A stretch of DNA of 64,000 nt from Clostridioides difficile_D (GCA_945861085.1 OX244046.1:62001-126000); one strand, 5' to 3'. Positions 43,702 through 53,123 are shown, counted from the stretch's first letter. Numbers and translations are program-made. Notes: generated from the sequence alone by a model not told the origin.

Positions 43702-45768
43702 ATGGCTAGAAAGTTTCCTTTGGAAAGAACTAGGAATATAGGAATCATGGCTCATATAGATGCAGGAAAAACTACTACTACAGAAAGAATCCTGTTTTAT
43801 ACTGGGCAAACTCATAAAATAGGAGAAACTCATGAAGGAGCTTCTCAAATGGACTGGATGGAGCAAGAAAAGGAAAGAGGTATAACAATAACTTCTGCCG
43901 CTACAACTGCTTCATGGAAAGACCATAGAATAAATATAATAGATACTCCTGGACACGTGGACTTCACAGTTGAAGTTGAAAGATCTTTAAGAGTTCTTGA
44001 CGGTTCAGTTGCTGTATTCTGTGCAAAAGGTGGGGTTGAGCCTCAATCAGAGAATGTATGGAGACAAGCTGAAACTTATGGAGTACCTAGAATAGCTTTT
44101 GTAAACAAAATGGATATATTAGGTGCAGATTTCTACAATGTTGTAAGCATGATGAAATCTAGATTAAATTCTAATGCAGTTCCTATGCAATTACCAATAG
44201 GTAAAGAAGATTCATTTATAGGTATAATAGACTTATTAAAAATGGATGCTGTTATATACAAAGACGACTTAGGTGTTGAAATGGAAGAAACAGACATACC
44301 AGAAGATATGAAAGAATTAGCTGCTGAATGGAGAGAAAAATTAGTTGAATCAGTAGCTGAAACTGATGAAGAATTAATGATGAAATACCTTGAAGGTGAA
44401 GAACTTACTATAGATGAATTAAAAGTTGCTATAAGAAAAGCTACTATAGCTTGTGAAATGAACCCAGTTTTCTGTGGTACAGCTTATAGAAATAAAGGTG
44501 TTCAATTAGTAATAGATGCAGTTTTAGATTACTTACCAGCACCAACTGATATACCAGCTATAAAAGGTATATTAGCAGATGGAGAAGAAGCTGAAAGACA
44601 TTCTTCTGATGAAGAACCATTCTCTGCATTAGCATTCAAAATAATGACTGACCCATTCGTTGGAAAATTAGCGTTCTTCAGAGTTTACTCTGGAACATTA
44701 GAATCTGGTTCTTATGTTTTAAATGCAACTAAGAATAAGAGAGAAAGAATTGGTCGTATATTACAAATGCATGCCAATACAAGAGAAGAAATAACTAAAG
44801 TTTATGCTGGAGATATAGCAGCAGCAGTAGGATTAAAAGATACTACTACTGGAGATACATTATGTGATCCTGCTAATCCAATAATACTTGAATCTATGGA
44901 ATTCCCAGAGCCAGTTATATCTGTTGCTATAGAGCCAAGCTCTAAAGCAGCTCAAGAAAAAATGGGTATAGCTCTTCAAAAACTAGCTGAAGAAGACCCA
45001 ACTTTCACAGTTAAGACTGACCAAGAAACAGGACAAACTATAATATCTGGTATGGGTGAGTTACACTTAGAGATAATAGTAGATAGATTATTGAGAGAAT
45101 TTAAAGTAGAAGCTAAAGTTGGTGCACCACAAGTTGCATATAGAGAAACTATAACTCAACCAGTTGATGTTGAATACAAGTACTCTAAACAATCAGGTGG
45201 TAGAGGACAATACGGTCACGTTAAGATTAGAGTTGCTCCTCAAGAGCCAGGTGAAGGATACAAGTTCACAAACAAAACTGTTGGTGGATCTGTACCAAAA
45301 GAATATGTTGGTCCAGTTGATATGGGTATACAAGGAGCTATGCAATCTGGTATAGTTGCTGGATATCCAGTTGTAGACGTTGCTGTTGAGTTATATGATG
45401 GTTCTTACCATGAAGTTGACTCTTCTGAGATGGCGTTCAAGATGGCTGGTTCAATGGCATTTAAAGATGCTATGAAGAAAGGTAATGCAGTTCTTTTAGA
45501 GCCTTACTTTAAAGTTGAAGTTGTTACTCCAGAAGATTACATGGGAGATGTTATGGGTGACTTAAACTCAAGAAGAGGATTAATCCAAGGTATGGAAGCT
45601 AGAAGTGGTGCACAAGTTATAAATGCATTCGTTCCACTTTCAGAAATGTTTGGATACTCAACAGACCTAAGATCTTCAACTCAAGGTCGTGCAACTTATA
45701 CTATGATATTCGATCACTATGAGCAAGTTCCAGCTTCAGTTGCTAAGAAAATAGCTGAAGGAAAATAA
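43702..45768 (+). CDS. fusA: elongation factor G
   Basis: A 688-residue translocation GTPase. GTPase motifs are GIMAHIDAGKTTT, the switch segment QEKERGITITSAATT, DTPGHVDF and NKMD. Domains II-V follow, with GELHLEIIVDRL and the domain IV/V sequences SSEMAFKMAGSMAFKDAMKKG. It moves tRNAs and mRNA after peptide transfer and recycles ribosomes. TAAGGAGGATAACC precedes the ATG, 48 bases after rpsG. Confidence 0.98.
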   Translation: MARKFPLERTRNIGIMAHIDAGKTTTTERILFYTGQTHKIGETHEGASQMDWMEQEKERGITITSAATTASWKDHRINIIDTPGHVDFTVEVERSLRVLDGSVAVFCAKGGVEPQSENVWRQAETYGVPRIAFVNKMDILGADFYNVVSMMKSRLNSNAVPMQLPIGKEDSFIGIIDLLKMDAVIYKDDLGVEMEETDIPEDMKELAAEWREKLVESVAETDEELMMKYLEGEELTIDELKVAIRKATIACEMNPVFCGTAYRNKGVQLVIDAVLDYLPAPTDIPAIKGILADGEEAERHSSDEEPFSALAFKIMTDPFVGKLAFFRVYSGTLESGSYVLNATKNKRERIGRILQMHANTREEITKVYAGDIAAAVGLKDTTTGDTLCDPANPIILESMEFPEPVISVAIEPSSKAAQEKMGIALQKLAEEDPTFTVKTDQETGQTIISGMGELHLEIIVDRLLREFKVEAKVGAPQVAYRETITQPVDVEYKYSKQSGGRGQYGHVKIRVAPQEPGEGYKFTNKTVGGSVPKEYVGPVDMGIQGAMQSGIVAGYPVVDVAVELYDGSYHEVDSSEMAFKMAGSMAFKDAMKKGNAVLLEPYFKVEVVTPEDYMGDVMGDLNSRRGLIQGMEARSGAQVINAFVPLSEMFGYSTDLRSSTQGRATYTMIFDHYEQVPASVAKKIAEGK

Positions 45769-45858
45769 TTTAAAAATAATTAATAATATAAATATAAAAA
45801 ATAATCAGCGAGATGAGATATATCTCATCTCGTACAAGATAAAGGGAGGAAATTCAAA

Positions 45859-47052
45859 ATGGCTAAAGCTAAATACGAAAGAACAAAACCTCATGTTAAT
45901 ATAGGGACAATAGGACACGTTGACCACGGTAAAACTACATTAACAGCAGCAATAACAAAAACATTATATGACAGATATCAATTAGGAGAAGCAGTAGACT
46001 TTGCAAACATAGATAAAGCTCCAGAAGAAAGAGAAAGAGGAATCACAATATCAACAGCACACGTTGAGTATGAAACTCCAAACAGACACTATGCACACGT
46101 TGACTGCCCAGGACATGCTGACTACGTTAAGAACATGATAACAGGAGCAGCACAAATGGACGGAGCAATATTAGTTTGTTCAGCAACAGATGGACCAATG
46201 CCACAAACAAGAGAGCATATACTATTATCAAGACAAGTTGGTGTACCATATATAGTAGTATTCTTAAACAAATGTGACATGGTAGATGACGAAGAGTTAT
46301 TAGAGTTAGTAGAAATGGAAGTAAGAGATTTATTAACAGAATATGATTTCCCAGGAGATGATACTCCAATAGTAAGAGGATCAGCATTAATGGCATTAGA
46401 AGATCCAAAGAGTGAGTGGGGAGATAAGATAGTAGAATTATTCGAGCAAATAGATGAGTATATACCAGCACCAGAGAGAGACACAGATAAGCCATTCTTA
46501 ATGCCAGTAGAGGACGTATTCTCAATCACAGGAAGAGGAACAGTTGCAACAGGAAGAGTGGAAAGAGGAGTATTAAAAGTACAAGACGAAGTAGAATTAG
46601 TAGGATTAACAGAAGCTCCAAGAAAAGTAGTAGTAACAGGAGTAGAGATGTTCAGAAAATTATTAGACCAAGCACAAGCAGGGGATAATATAGGAGCATT
46701 ATTAAGAGGAGTACAAAGAAACGAAATAGAAAGAGGACAAGTACTAGCAAAAACTGGATCAGTAAAGGCACACACAAAGTTTACAGCAGAAGTATATGTA
46801 CTTAAAAAAGAAGAGGGTGGAAGACATACACCATTCTTTGATGGATATAGACCACAATTCTATTTTAGAACAACAGACGTAACAGGAGCTTGTAAGTTAC
46901 CAGAAGGAATAGAGATGGTAATGCCTGGAGATAACGTAACAATGGAAGTAGACTTAATAAACTCAATAGTTGTAGAAGAGGGATTAAGATTCTCAATAAG
47001 AGAAGGTGGAAGAACAGTAGCTTCAGGAGTTGTTGCTACAATAATAGAGTAA
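45859..47052 (+). CDS. tufB: elongation factor Tu (copy 2)
   Basis: The same 397-residue protein as the gene at 28679, residue for residue. The DNA differs at two silent third-codon positions (46290 and 46596) that I can find. This copy lies at the canonical end of the str operon, 90 bases after fusA, so it is probably the ancestral location. The intervening 90 bases include a GAGATGAGATA/TATCTCATCTC palindrome near 45810-45833, a likely mRNA hairpin between fusA and tufB. Confidence 0.97.
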
Positions 47053-47081
47053 TCTTTTACTAAACTAATGGATTTAATATA

Positions 47082-47118
47082 AAAAAAGAGGGGGTAACAC
47101 CTCTCTTTTTTGTTTTTT
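47082..47118 (+). terminator. intrinsic terminator of the str operon
   Basis: AAAAAAGAGGGG pairs with CCTCTCTTTTTT (one G-U pair) around a short loop, followed by GTTTTTTG. It runs up against the next promoter. Confidence 0.88.
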
Positions 47119-47119
47119 G

Positions 47120-47148
47120 TTGACAAGTAGCGCTAAAGCATATATACT
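47120..47148 (+). promoter_or_regulatory. sigma-A promoter 1 of the S10 operon
   Basis: TTGACA (47120-47125), 17-bp spacer, TATACT (47143-47148). Confidence 0.88.
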
Positions 47149-47236
47149 AAACTAGTGCCTTGAGGTAGATTAACAATCAGGCTTAAGGTTATGATGTTAT
47201 AAGAGAAAATAAAATTGAAAAAAACATAAAAAAAAC

Positions 47237-47265
47237 TTGAAAAAAAGTAACAGATGATATAAAAT
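47237..47265 (+). promoter_or_regulatory. sigma-A promoter 2 of the S10 operon
   Basis: TTGAAA (47237-47242), 17-bp spacer, TAAAAT (47260-47265). A TATAAT begins right after it and could shift the start slightly. Confidence 0.65.
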
Positions 47266-47271
47266 ATAATA

Positions 47272-47422
47272 GTGTGCTTGAGAGATTAAGAAAATGAAAG
47301 TTAAGTCCTAGTGAAATACGAACTAGTATCGATTTAAAAGTTACAACACACCCGGAGCAGTGTATCGGTATTGGTTGTACGCAACTTGAAAATTAAACAC
47401 GTGATAAAGGAGGGAAAACAAA
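47272..47422 (+). promoter_or_regulatory. structured leader of the S10 operon
   Basis: Between promoter 2 and rpsJ the RNA contains GTGTG (47272-)/CACAC (about 47346) as a long-range stem, CTAGT/ACTAG (near 47311-47328) and GTTG-TACG-CAAC (near 47375). L4 binds the S10 leader in E. coli; no L4 site can be assigned here. Confidence 0.45.
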
Positions 47423-47734
47423 ATGGCTAAGAATGAAAAAATAAGAATAAGATTAAAATCATATGATCACAAATTATTAGATTTTTCAGCAGGGAAAATA
47501 GTTGAAACTGCTAAAAAGGCTGGATCACAAGTTTCAGGACCTGTGCCTCTACCAACAGAAAAACAAGTTGTAACTATATTAAGAGCTGTACATAAGTACA
47601 AAGACTCTAGAGAACAATTTGAAATAAGAACTCATAAAAGACTAATCGACATAGCTAATCCAACACCTAAGACAGTTGACTCATTAATGAGATTAGACTT
47701 ACCAGCAGGTGTAGATATAGAAATAAAATTATAA
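47423..47734 (+). CDS. rpsJ: ribosomal protein uS10 (NusE)
   Basis: A 103-residue protein of the 30S head that also pairs with NusB in antitermination. It begins MAKNEKIRIRLKSYDHKLLD; the rRNA-inserting loop is GPVPLPTEKQVVTILRAVHKYKDSREQFEIRTHKRLIDI. AAAGGAGGG lies before the ATG. First gene of the S10 operon, after a leader with tandem promoters. Confidence 0.98.
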   Translation: MAKNEKIRIRLKSYDHKLLDFSAGKIVETAKKAGSQVSGPVPLPTEKQVVTILRAVHKYKDSREQFEIRTHKRLIDIANPTPKTVDSLMRLDLPAGVDIEIKL

Positions 47735-47825
47735 GAACCCCTAAGATATTATCCTATAGATGATTATCTTAGAATGATTACTCTAAAAGATGTAATCCGC
47801 TGTAAGAATTATAGGAGGTGCTAAT

Positions 47826-48455
47826 ATGAAAGGAATATTAGGCAAAAAAGTTGGTATGACTCAAATATTCACTGATAAAGGTGTAGTTATACCTGTAACA
47901 GCTGTTGAAGCAGGACCTATGGTCGTTACTCAAATAAAAACAGTTGATAAAGATGGATACAATGCTATACAAATAGGTTTTGAAGACGCTAAAGAAAAAG
48001 CTTTAAACAAACCTAAAAAAGGACATTTAGCTGCTGCTAATGTTTTAAAGAAGCATTTAAAAGAATTCAGAGTAGATTCTGTAGAAGGATACACAGTAGG
48101 ACAAGAAATAAAAGCTGATGTATTTGAAGCAGGTACAAAAATAGATGTTACTGGAATAAGTAAAGGTAAGGGATTCCAAGGTCCAATAAAAAGACATGGA
48201 CAAAGTAGAGGTCCTGAATCTCACGGTTCTAGATACCACAGAAGACCAGGTTCAATGGGAGCTTGTTCTTACCCAGGTAGAGTATTTAAAAACAAAAAAT
48301 TAGCTGGACACATGGGAAGCGTAAAGGTAACAGTTCAAAACTTAGAGGTTGTTAAAGTAGATGCTGATAAGAACCTTATATTAGTTAAAGGAGCTATACC
48401 AGGAGCTAAAGGTTCAGTAGTAACTATAAAAGAAGCTATAAAGGTTTCTAAATAA
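47826..48455 (+). CDS. rplC: ribosomal protein uL3
   Basis: A 209-residue early-assembly 50S protein whose loop reaches the peptidyl-transferase centre. It starts MKGILGKKVGMTQIF; the loop KGFQGPIKRHGQSRGPESHGSRYHRRPGSMG carries the conserved residues near the catalytic site, a known location for pleuromutilin and linezolid resistance changes. A 91-base gap after rpsJ contains GGAGGTG just before the start. Confidence 0.98.
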   Translation: MKGILGKKVGMTQIFTDKGVVIPVTAVEAGPMVVTQIKTVDKDGYNAIQIGFEDAKEKALNKPKKGHLAAANVLKKHLKEFRVDSVEGYTVGQEIKADVFEAGTKIDVTGISKGKGFQGPIKRHGQSRGPESHGSRYHRRPGSMGACSYPGRVFKNKKLAGHMGSVKVTVQNLEVVKVDADKNLILVKGAIPGAKGSVVTIKEAIKVSK

Positions 48456-48484
48456 TGACTAACCTAAAGAAAGGAGGAATAACA

Positions 48485-49108
48485 ATGCCAAAATTAAATG
48501 TACTAAATGTTAGTGGACAAAACGTTGGAGAAATAGAATTATCAGATTCTATATTTGGCGTAGAAGTTAATGGACATGTTTTATATGAAGTTGTAAAAAA
48601 TCAATTAGCAAATAAGAGACAAGGAACTCAATCTGCTAAAACTAGAGCAGAAGTTAGAGGTGGCGGAAGAAAACCTTGGAAACAAAAAGGAACAGGTAGA
48701 GCAAGACAAGGTTCTACAAGATCTGTACAATGGGTAGGTGGAGGAGTTGCTTTTGCACCTAAACCAAGAAGCTACAAATATACATTACCTAAGAAGGTAA
48801 GAAGATTAGCTATGAAGAGTGCTTTATCTTCAAAAGTTCAAAATAGTGAAGTTATAGTATTAGATGCATTAAACATGGATGCTCCTAAAACTAAAGAATT
48901 TGCTCAAATATTAAATAATATAAATGCTGCTAAAAAAGCTTTAGTAGTTATAGCTGATAAGAATGATAACGTAATAAAATCAGCTAGAAATATAGAAGGT
49001 GTTCAAACTGCATTAGTTAATACTATGAATGTATATGATATATTAAAATATGATTCATTTATAATAACTACAGATGCTGTTAAAAAAGTGGAGGAGGTGT
49101 ACGCATAA
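48485..49108 (+). CDS. rplD: ribosomal protein uL4
   Basis: A 207-residue protein whose extended loop (GGGRKPWKQKGTGRARQGST) lines the exit tunnel near the macrolide site. I choose ATG 48485, with AAAGGAGG 6 bases upstream; the in-frame ATG 48455 overlaps the rplC stop and precedes that site. The 18 bases before the start are identical to those before rplV. In E. coli L4 represses this operon. Confidence 0.97.
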   Translation: MPKLNVLNVSGQNVGEIELSDSIFGVEVNGHVLYEVVKNQLANKRQGTQSAKTRAEVRGGGRKPWKQKGTGRARQGSTRSVQWVGGGVAFAPKPRSYKYTLPKKVRRLAMKSALSSKVQNSEVIVLDALNMDAPKTKEFAQILNNINAAKKALVVIADKNDNVIKSARNIEGVQTALVNTMNVYDILKYDSFIITTDAVKKVEEVYA

Positions 49109-49398
49109 TGACTAATCCACATGATATAATAATAAGACCAGTTGTAACTGAGCACAGTATGGCTGAAATGGGTGAAAAAAAATACACTTTTGTTGTGGCT
49201 AAAGATGCGAACAAAACTGAAATAAAAAAAGCAGTAGAAAAAGTATTCGGAGTTAGTGTTGACAAAGTAAATACTTTAAATTACGATGGAAAAGTTAAAA
49301 GAATGGGTAGAACTCAAGGAAGAACAGCAAACTTTAAGAAAGCAGTAGTTAAATTAACTGCTGATAGTAAAGAAATAGAATTCTTCCAAGGAATGTAG
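49108..49398 (+). CDS. rplW: ribosomal protein uL23
   Basis: A 96-residue protein at the tunnel exit, docking site for trigger factor and SRP. It begins MTNPHDIIIRPVVTEHS; NTLNYDGKVKRMGRTQGRTANFKKAVVKL is the conserved C-terminal half. The start overlaps the last base of rplD (TAATG), and GGAGGAGG lies inside the rplD end, so the two are coupled. Confidence 0.97.
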   Translation: MTNPHDIIIRPVVTEHSMAEMGEKKYTFVVAKDANKTEIKKAVEKVFGVSVDKVNTLNYDGKVKRMGRTQGRTANFKKAVVKLTADSKEIEFFQGM

Positions 49399-49427
49399 TA
49401 TTATAACAAACGAAGGAGGGAAAACAG

Positions 49428-50258
49428 ATGGCTATAAAAAAGTTTAGACCAACTTCTCCTGCCTTAAGACAAATGACAGTTTTAGTTTCTGATGAAATAA
49501 CATGTAATCAACCAGAAAAATCTCTTTTAGTTAATTTAAAGAAAAATGCTGGTAGAAATGTACATGGTAGAATAACTGTTCGTCATAGAGGTGGAGGACA
49601 AAAAAGAAAATATAGAATAATAGATTTTAAAAGAGATAAAGATGGTATACCTGCTAAGGTTGCTACTATAGAATATGATCCAAACAGAACTGCAAATATC
49701 GCATTATTGAACTATGCTGATGGAGAAAAAAGATATATATTAGCTCCAGTTGGAATTAACGTTGGAGATACTATATTATCAGGATTAGGTGCTGATATAA
49801 AACCAGGAAACTGTTTAGCATTAAAAGATATGCCAGTTGGTACTATCATTCATAATATAGAATTAAAGCCAGGAAAAGGAGCTCAATTAGTTAGATCTGC
49901 TGGAGTTTCTGCACAATTAATGGCTAAAGAAGGAAAAAATGCTTTATTAAGATTACCATCAGGTGAGATGAGATTAGTAAGTATAAACTGTAAAGCTACT
50001 ATAGGACAAGTTGGAAATATAGAGCATGGTAACGTAGTTATTGGTAAAGCAGGTAGAAAAAGACATATGGGAATAAGACCTACTGTAAGAGGTTCTGTAA
50101 TGAACCCTAATGACCATCCACACGGTGGAGGGGAAGGTAGATCTCCAATAGGTAGACCATCTCCTGTTACTCCATGGGGTAAACCAGCTCTTGGATACAA
50201 AACTAGAAAGAAAAATAAAGCTTCAAATAAACTAATAGTATCAAGAAGAACTAAGTAG
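49428..50258 (+). CDS. rplB: ribosomal protein uL2
   Basis: A 276-residue protein needed for subunit joining and the peptidyl-transferase centre. The N-terminus MAIKKFRPTSPALRQMTV, the SH3-like core (GNCLALKDMPVGTIIHNIEL) and the conserved C-terminal VMNPNDHPHGGGEGRSPIGR with the functionally important His are present. GAAGGAGGG precedes the start, 29 bases after rplW. Confidence 0.98.
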   Translation: MAIKKFRPTSPALRQMTVLVSDEITCNQPEKSLLVNLKKNAGRNVHGRITVRHRGGGQKRKYRIIDFKRDKDGIPAKVATIEYDPNRTANIALLNYADGEKRYILAPVGINVGDTILSGLGADIKPGNCLALKDMPVGTIIHNIELKPGKGAQLVRSAGVSAQLMAKEGKNALLRLPSGEMRLVSINCKATIGQVGNIEHGNVVIGKAGRKRHMGIRPTVRGSVMNPNDHPHGGGEGRSPIGRPSPVTPWGKPALGYKTRKKNKASNKLIVSRRTK

Positions 50259-50292
50259 TAAATTTATTTTTGCTCGGAAAGGAGGAATATAA

Positions 50293-50574
50293 ATGTCAAG
50301 ATCAACTAAAAAAGGGCCTTTTGTCCATGCAAGACTTTTAAAGAAGATAGAAGCTATGAATGCTAGTGGAAATAAAGAAGTTATAAAAACTTGGTCAAGA
50401 TCTTCAACTGTGTTTCCACAAATGGTAGAAAATACTATAGCTGTTCATGATGGAAGAAAACATGTTCCAGTATATATAACAGAAGATATGGTTGGACATA
50501 AATTAGGTGAGTTCGTTCCTACTAGAACTTTCAAAGGACATAAGGATGACGAAAAATCTAATAAGAGAAAATAA
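50293..50574 (+). CDS. rpsS: ribosomal protein uS19
   Basis: A 93-residue 30S head protein forming a complex with S13 near the A-site tRNA. It begins MSRSTKKGPFVHARLLKKIE and contains TWSRSSTVFPQMVENTIAVHDGRKHVPVYI and LGEFVPTRTFKGH, all typical. AAAGGAGG lies upstream; the gap from rplB is 34 bases. Confidence 0.98.
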   Translation: MSRSTKKGPFVHARLLKKIEAMNASGNKEVIKTWSRSSTVFPQMVENTIAVHDGRKHVPVYITEDMVGHKLGEFVPTRTFKGHKDDEKSNKRK

Positions 50575-50605
50575 TTAAATTATGACTAAGAAAGGAGGAA
50601 TAACA

Positions 50606-50941
50606 ATGGAAGCAAAAGCTACTGCTAAATACGTACGTGTATCACCAAGAAAAGCAGGCCAAATATGTGACCTTGTTAGAGGAAAGAATGTTGATGAAGC
50701 ATTAGCAATATTAAAGTTTACTCCAAGAGGAGCAGCTTCAATAATAGCTAAAGTTGTAAAATCAGCTAAAGCTAACGCAGAAAACAATCACGAAATGGAT
50801 ACTGAAAAATTATATATAGCATCAATAGTTGCTAATCAAGGGCCAACAATGAAGAGATTTATGCCTAGAGCTATGGGTCGTGCAACTACAATAAGAAAAA
50901 GAACTTCTCATATAGAGGTTGTTGTTAAAGAGAAGAAATAA
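50606..50941 (+). CDS. rplV: ribosomal protein uL22
   Basis: A 111-residue protein whose beta hairpin (KRFMPRAMGRATTIRKRTSHI) lines the exit tunnel opposite L4. I choose ATG 50606 (MEAKATAKYVRVSPRKAGQ), because AAAGGAGG lies 6 bases upstream; the in-frame ATG 50582 precedes it. Its initiation region is a near copy of that of rplD, including a decoy ATGACTA. Confidence 0.96.
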   Translation: MEAKATAKYVRVSPRKAGQICDLVRGKNVDEALAILKFTPRGAASIIAKVVKSAKANAENNHEMDTEKLYIASIVANQGPTMKRFMPRAMGRATTIRKRTSHIEVVVKEKK

Positions 50942-50963
50942 TTAATAGATAGGAGGGAAAGTA

Positions 50964-51779
50964 ATGGGTCAAAAGGTTAATCCACACGGCTTAAGGGTCG
51001 GTGTTATAAAAGATTGGGACTCAAGATGGTTCGCTACTGATAAAAAAGAGTTCGGAAACTTATTATTAGAAGACCATAATATACGTAAATTCTTAAAGAA
51101 AAGATTATACTCAGCTGGAGTTGCTAAGATAGAAATAGAAAGATCAGCTAACAAAATAAAAATGGACTTACACGTTGCTAAGCCGGGTGTAGTTATAGGA
51201 AGAGCTGGTGCAGGAATCGAAGCATTAAAAGTTGAATTAGAAAAAATGACAAAGAAAACTATAATAGTTAATATAGTAGAAGTAAGAAGTACAGATAAAA
51301 ACGCTCAATTAGTAGCTGAAAATATAGCTTTAGCTATAGAGAGAAGGGTTGCTTTCAGAAGAGCAATGAAACAAGCTATACAAAGAGCAATGAAATCTGG
51401 TGCTAAAGGGATAAAAGTTTCTGCTTCAGGAAGATTAGGTGGAGCTGAGATGGCTAGAACTGAAGGTTATAGTGAAGGAAATGTACCACTACAAACTTTA
51501 AGAGCAGATATAGATTATGGTTTCGCTGAAGCTGATACAACTTATGGAAAAATCGGTATAAAAGTTTGGGTATGTAATGGTGAAGTTTTACCAACTAGAG
51601 ACGGTGTAAATCCAAGAGAAGAAAGTAGAAAAAACGATAGAAGAGACAACAAGAGAGATAATAGAAGAAACGATAGAAGAGGAAATGACAGAAGAGGAAA
51701 TGATAACAGAGGAAACTACAGAGGACAAAGACCTCAAGGTGGATCAAGACCTCAAAGAACTGAAAACAAAGGAAATTAA
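50964..51779 (+). CDS. rpsC: ribosomal protein uS3 with Arg/Asn/Gly-rich C-terminal tail
   Basis: A 271-residue mRNA-entry-channel protein. The KH domain is visible ([20 protein letters not shown]), as is the S3 C-terminal domain ([34 protein letters not shown]). Most bacterial S3 proteins end soon after about residue 215-220; here about 58 more residues (214-271) form a low-complexity tail of RRDN, RRGND and RGN repeats ending [10 protein letters not shown]. The tail is in frame and ends at a proper stop before rplP. It may bind RNA; that is inference. Confidence 0.96.
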
Positions 51780-51814
51780 TAATAGTTAGGTTCAAGGAAG
51801 GAGGAAAAATACTC

Positions 51815-52246
51815 ATGTTAATGCCAAAAAGAGTAAAGCGTCGTAGAGTTCATAGAGGAAGCATGGCTGGGCAAGCTCATAAGGGTAATAAAGTTACTTA
51901 TGGTGAGTTTGGATTAGTAGCATTAGAAGCTTCTTGGATAACTTCTAATCAAATAGAAGCTGCCAGAATCGCGATGACTAGATATATAAAAAGAGGGGGA
52001 AAGGTTTGGATAAAAATATTCCCTCATAAACCAGTAACAAGAAAACCAGCAGAGACTCGTATGGGTGCAGGGAAAGGTTCTCCAGAATATTGGGTAGCTG
52101 TAGTTAAGCCAGGAAGAGTTATGTTTGAATTAGCAGGTGTTTCTGAAGATAAAGCAAGAGAAGCTATGAGACTTGCTGCACATAAATTACCAATTAAATG
52201 TAAATTTGTTAAAAAAGAAGATTTAGAAGTAAAGGGTGGTGAATAG
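51815..52246 (+). CDS. rplP: ribosomal protein uL16
   Basis: A 143-residue A-site 50S protein. It begins [20 protein letters not shown], the usual start, and contains [59 protein letters not shown], the family signature. AAGGAGG lies about 10 bases upstream. Its stop is 1 base from the rpmC start. Confidence 0.97.
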
Positions 52247-52247
52247 G

Positions 52248-52451
52248 ATGAAAGCTAAAGAATTAAGAGATTTAACAAGCGAAGAGCTAATGAACAAATT
52301 AAACGACTTCAAAAGTGAATTATTTAGCTTAAGATTCCAATTAGCTACTGGTCAATTAGAAAATACAGCTAGAATAAAGTTTGTTAAGAAGGATATAGCA
52401 AAAGTTAAAACTGTTCTTGCTGAAAGAAAGTTATACGAAACTAGAGCTTAA
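52248..52451 (+). CDS. rpmC: ribosomal protein uL29
   Basis: A 67-residue two-helix protein at the tunnel exit beside L23. It begins MKAKELRDLTSEELMNKLND and has LFSLRFQLATGQLENTARIKFVKKDIAKVKTVL. I choose ATG 52248 over the in-frame GTG 52236 because of the conserved MKAKELR start. Translation is probably coupled to rplP, whose stop is adjacent; the ribosome binding site (GGTGGTG) is modest. Confidence 0.96.
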   Translation: MKAKELRDLTSEELMNKLNDFKSELFSLRFQLATGQLENTARIKFVKKDIAKVKTVLAERKLYETRA

Positions 52452-52474
52452 TTTGGAAAGGAGGCTTTTTAAAC

Positions 52475-52729
52475 ATGGAAAGAGGAAGAAGAAAAGTTAG
52501 AATAGGCCGTGTTGTTAGTGATAAGATGGATAAAACAATAGTAGTAGCTGTTGAAGAATTCGTACGTCATCCACTATATAATAAACGTGTTAAGAGAACT
52601 AAGAAATTCAAGGCTCATGATGAAAAGAATATATGTAACATCGGAGATAGAGTTAAAATAATGGAAACTAGACCATTATCTAAAGATAAGAGATTCAGAC
52701 TAGTTGAAGTTGTTGAGAAAGTTAAGTAG
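52475..52729 (+). CDS. rpsQ: ribosomal protein uS17
   Basis: An 84-residue OB-fold 30S body protein. GRVVSDKMDKTIVVAVEEFVRHPLYNKRVKRTKKFKAHDE is the family signature, and it ends RPLSKDKRFRLVEVVEKVK. AAAGGAGG precedes ATG 52475, 23 bases after rpmC. Confidence 0.97.
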   Translation: MERGRRKVRIGRVVSDKMDKTIVVAVEEFVRHPLYNKRVKRTKKFKAHDEKNICNIGDRVKIMETRPLSKDKRFRLVEVVEKVK

Positions 52730-52754
52730 TTTTTGAAGAAGGAGGGATTACGAT

Positions 52755-53123
52755 ATGATACAACAAGAATCACGTCTAAGAGTTGCTGATAACTCAGGAG
52801 CTAAAGAACTTTTATGTATACGTGTTCTAGGCGGAAGTAAAAGAAGATATGGTAACATAGGCGACGTTATAGTTGCTACTGTTAAAAGTGCAACACCTGG
52901 TGGAGTTGTAAAAAAAGGTAAGGTTGTTAAAGCTGTTATAGTAAGAAGCAAACAAGGCGTAAGACGTAATGACGGAAGCTATATATCTTTTGATGAAAAT
53001 GCTGCTGTTATAATAAAGGACGATAAAACTCCAGTAGGAACTCGTATATTCGGGCCTGTTGCTAGAGAGTTAAGAGACAATGAATTCATGAAAATAGTTT
53101 CTCTTGCTCCAGAAGTACTATAA
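52755..53123 (+). CDS. rplN: ribosomal protein uL14
   Basis: A 122-residue protein at the subunit interface, also the docking site of silencing factor RsfS in other bacteria. It begins MIQQESRLRVADNSGAKELLCIRVLGGSKRRYG and has the conserved SYISFDENAAVII and GTRIFGPVARELR segments. AAGGAGGG lies before the start. Confidence 0.98.
   Translation: MIQQESRLRVADNSGAKELLCIRVLGGSKRRYGNIGDVIVATVKSATPGGVVKKGKVVKAVIVRSKQGVRRNDGSYISFDENAAVIIKDDKTPVGTRIFGPVARELRDNEFMKIVSLAPEVL

Noticed and set aside
28679..47052. tuf duplication as part of a mobile element
   Set aside because: No terminal repeats, transposase or target duplication; two tuf copies are common in bacteria and the identity ends at the gene limits.
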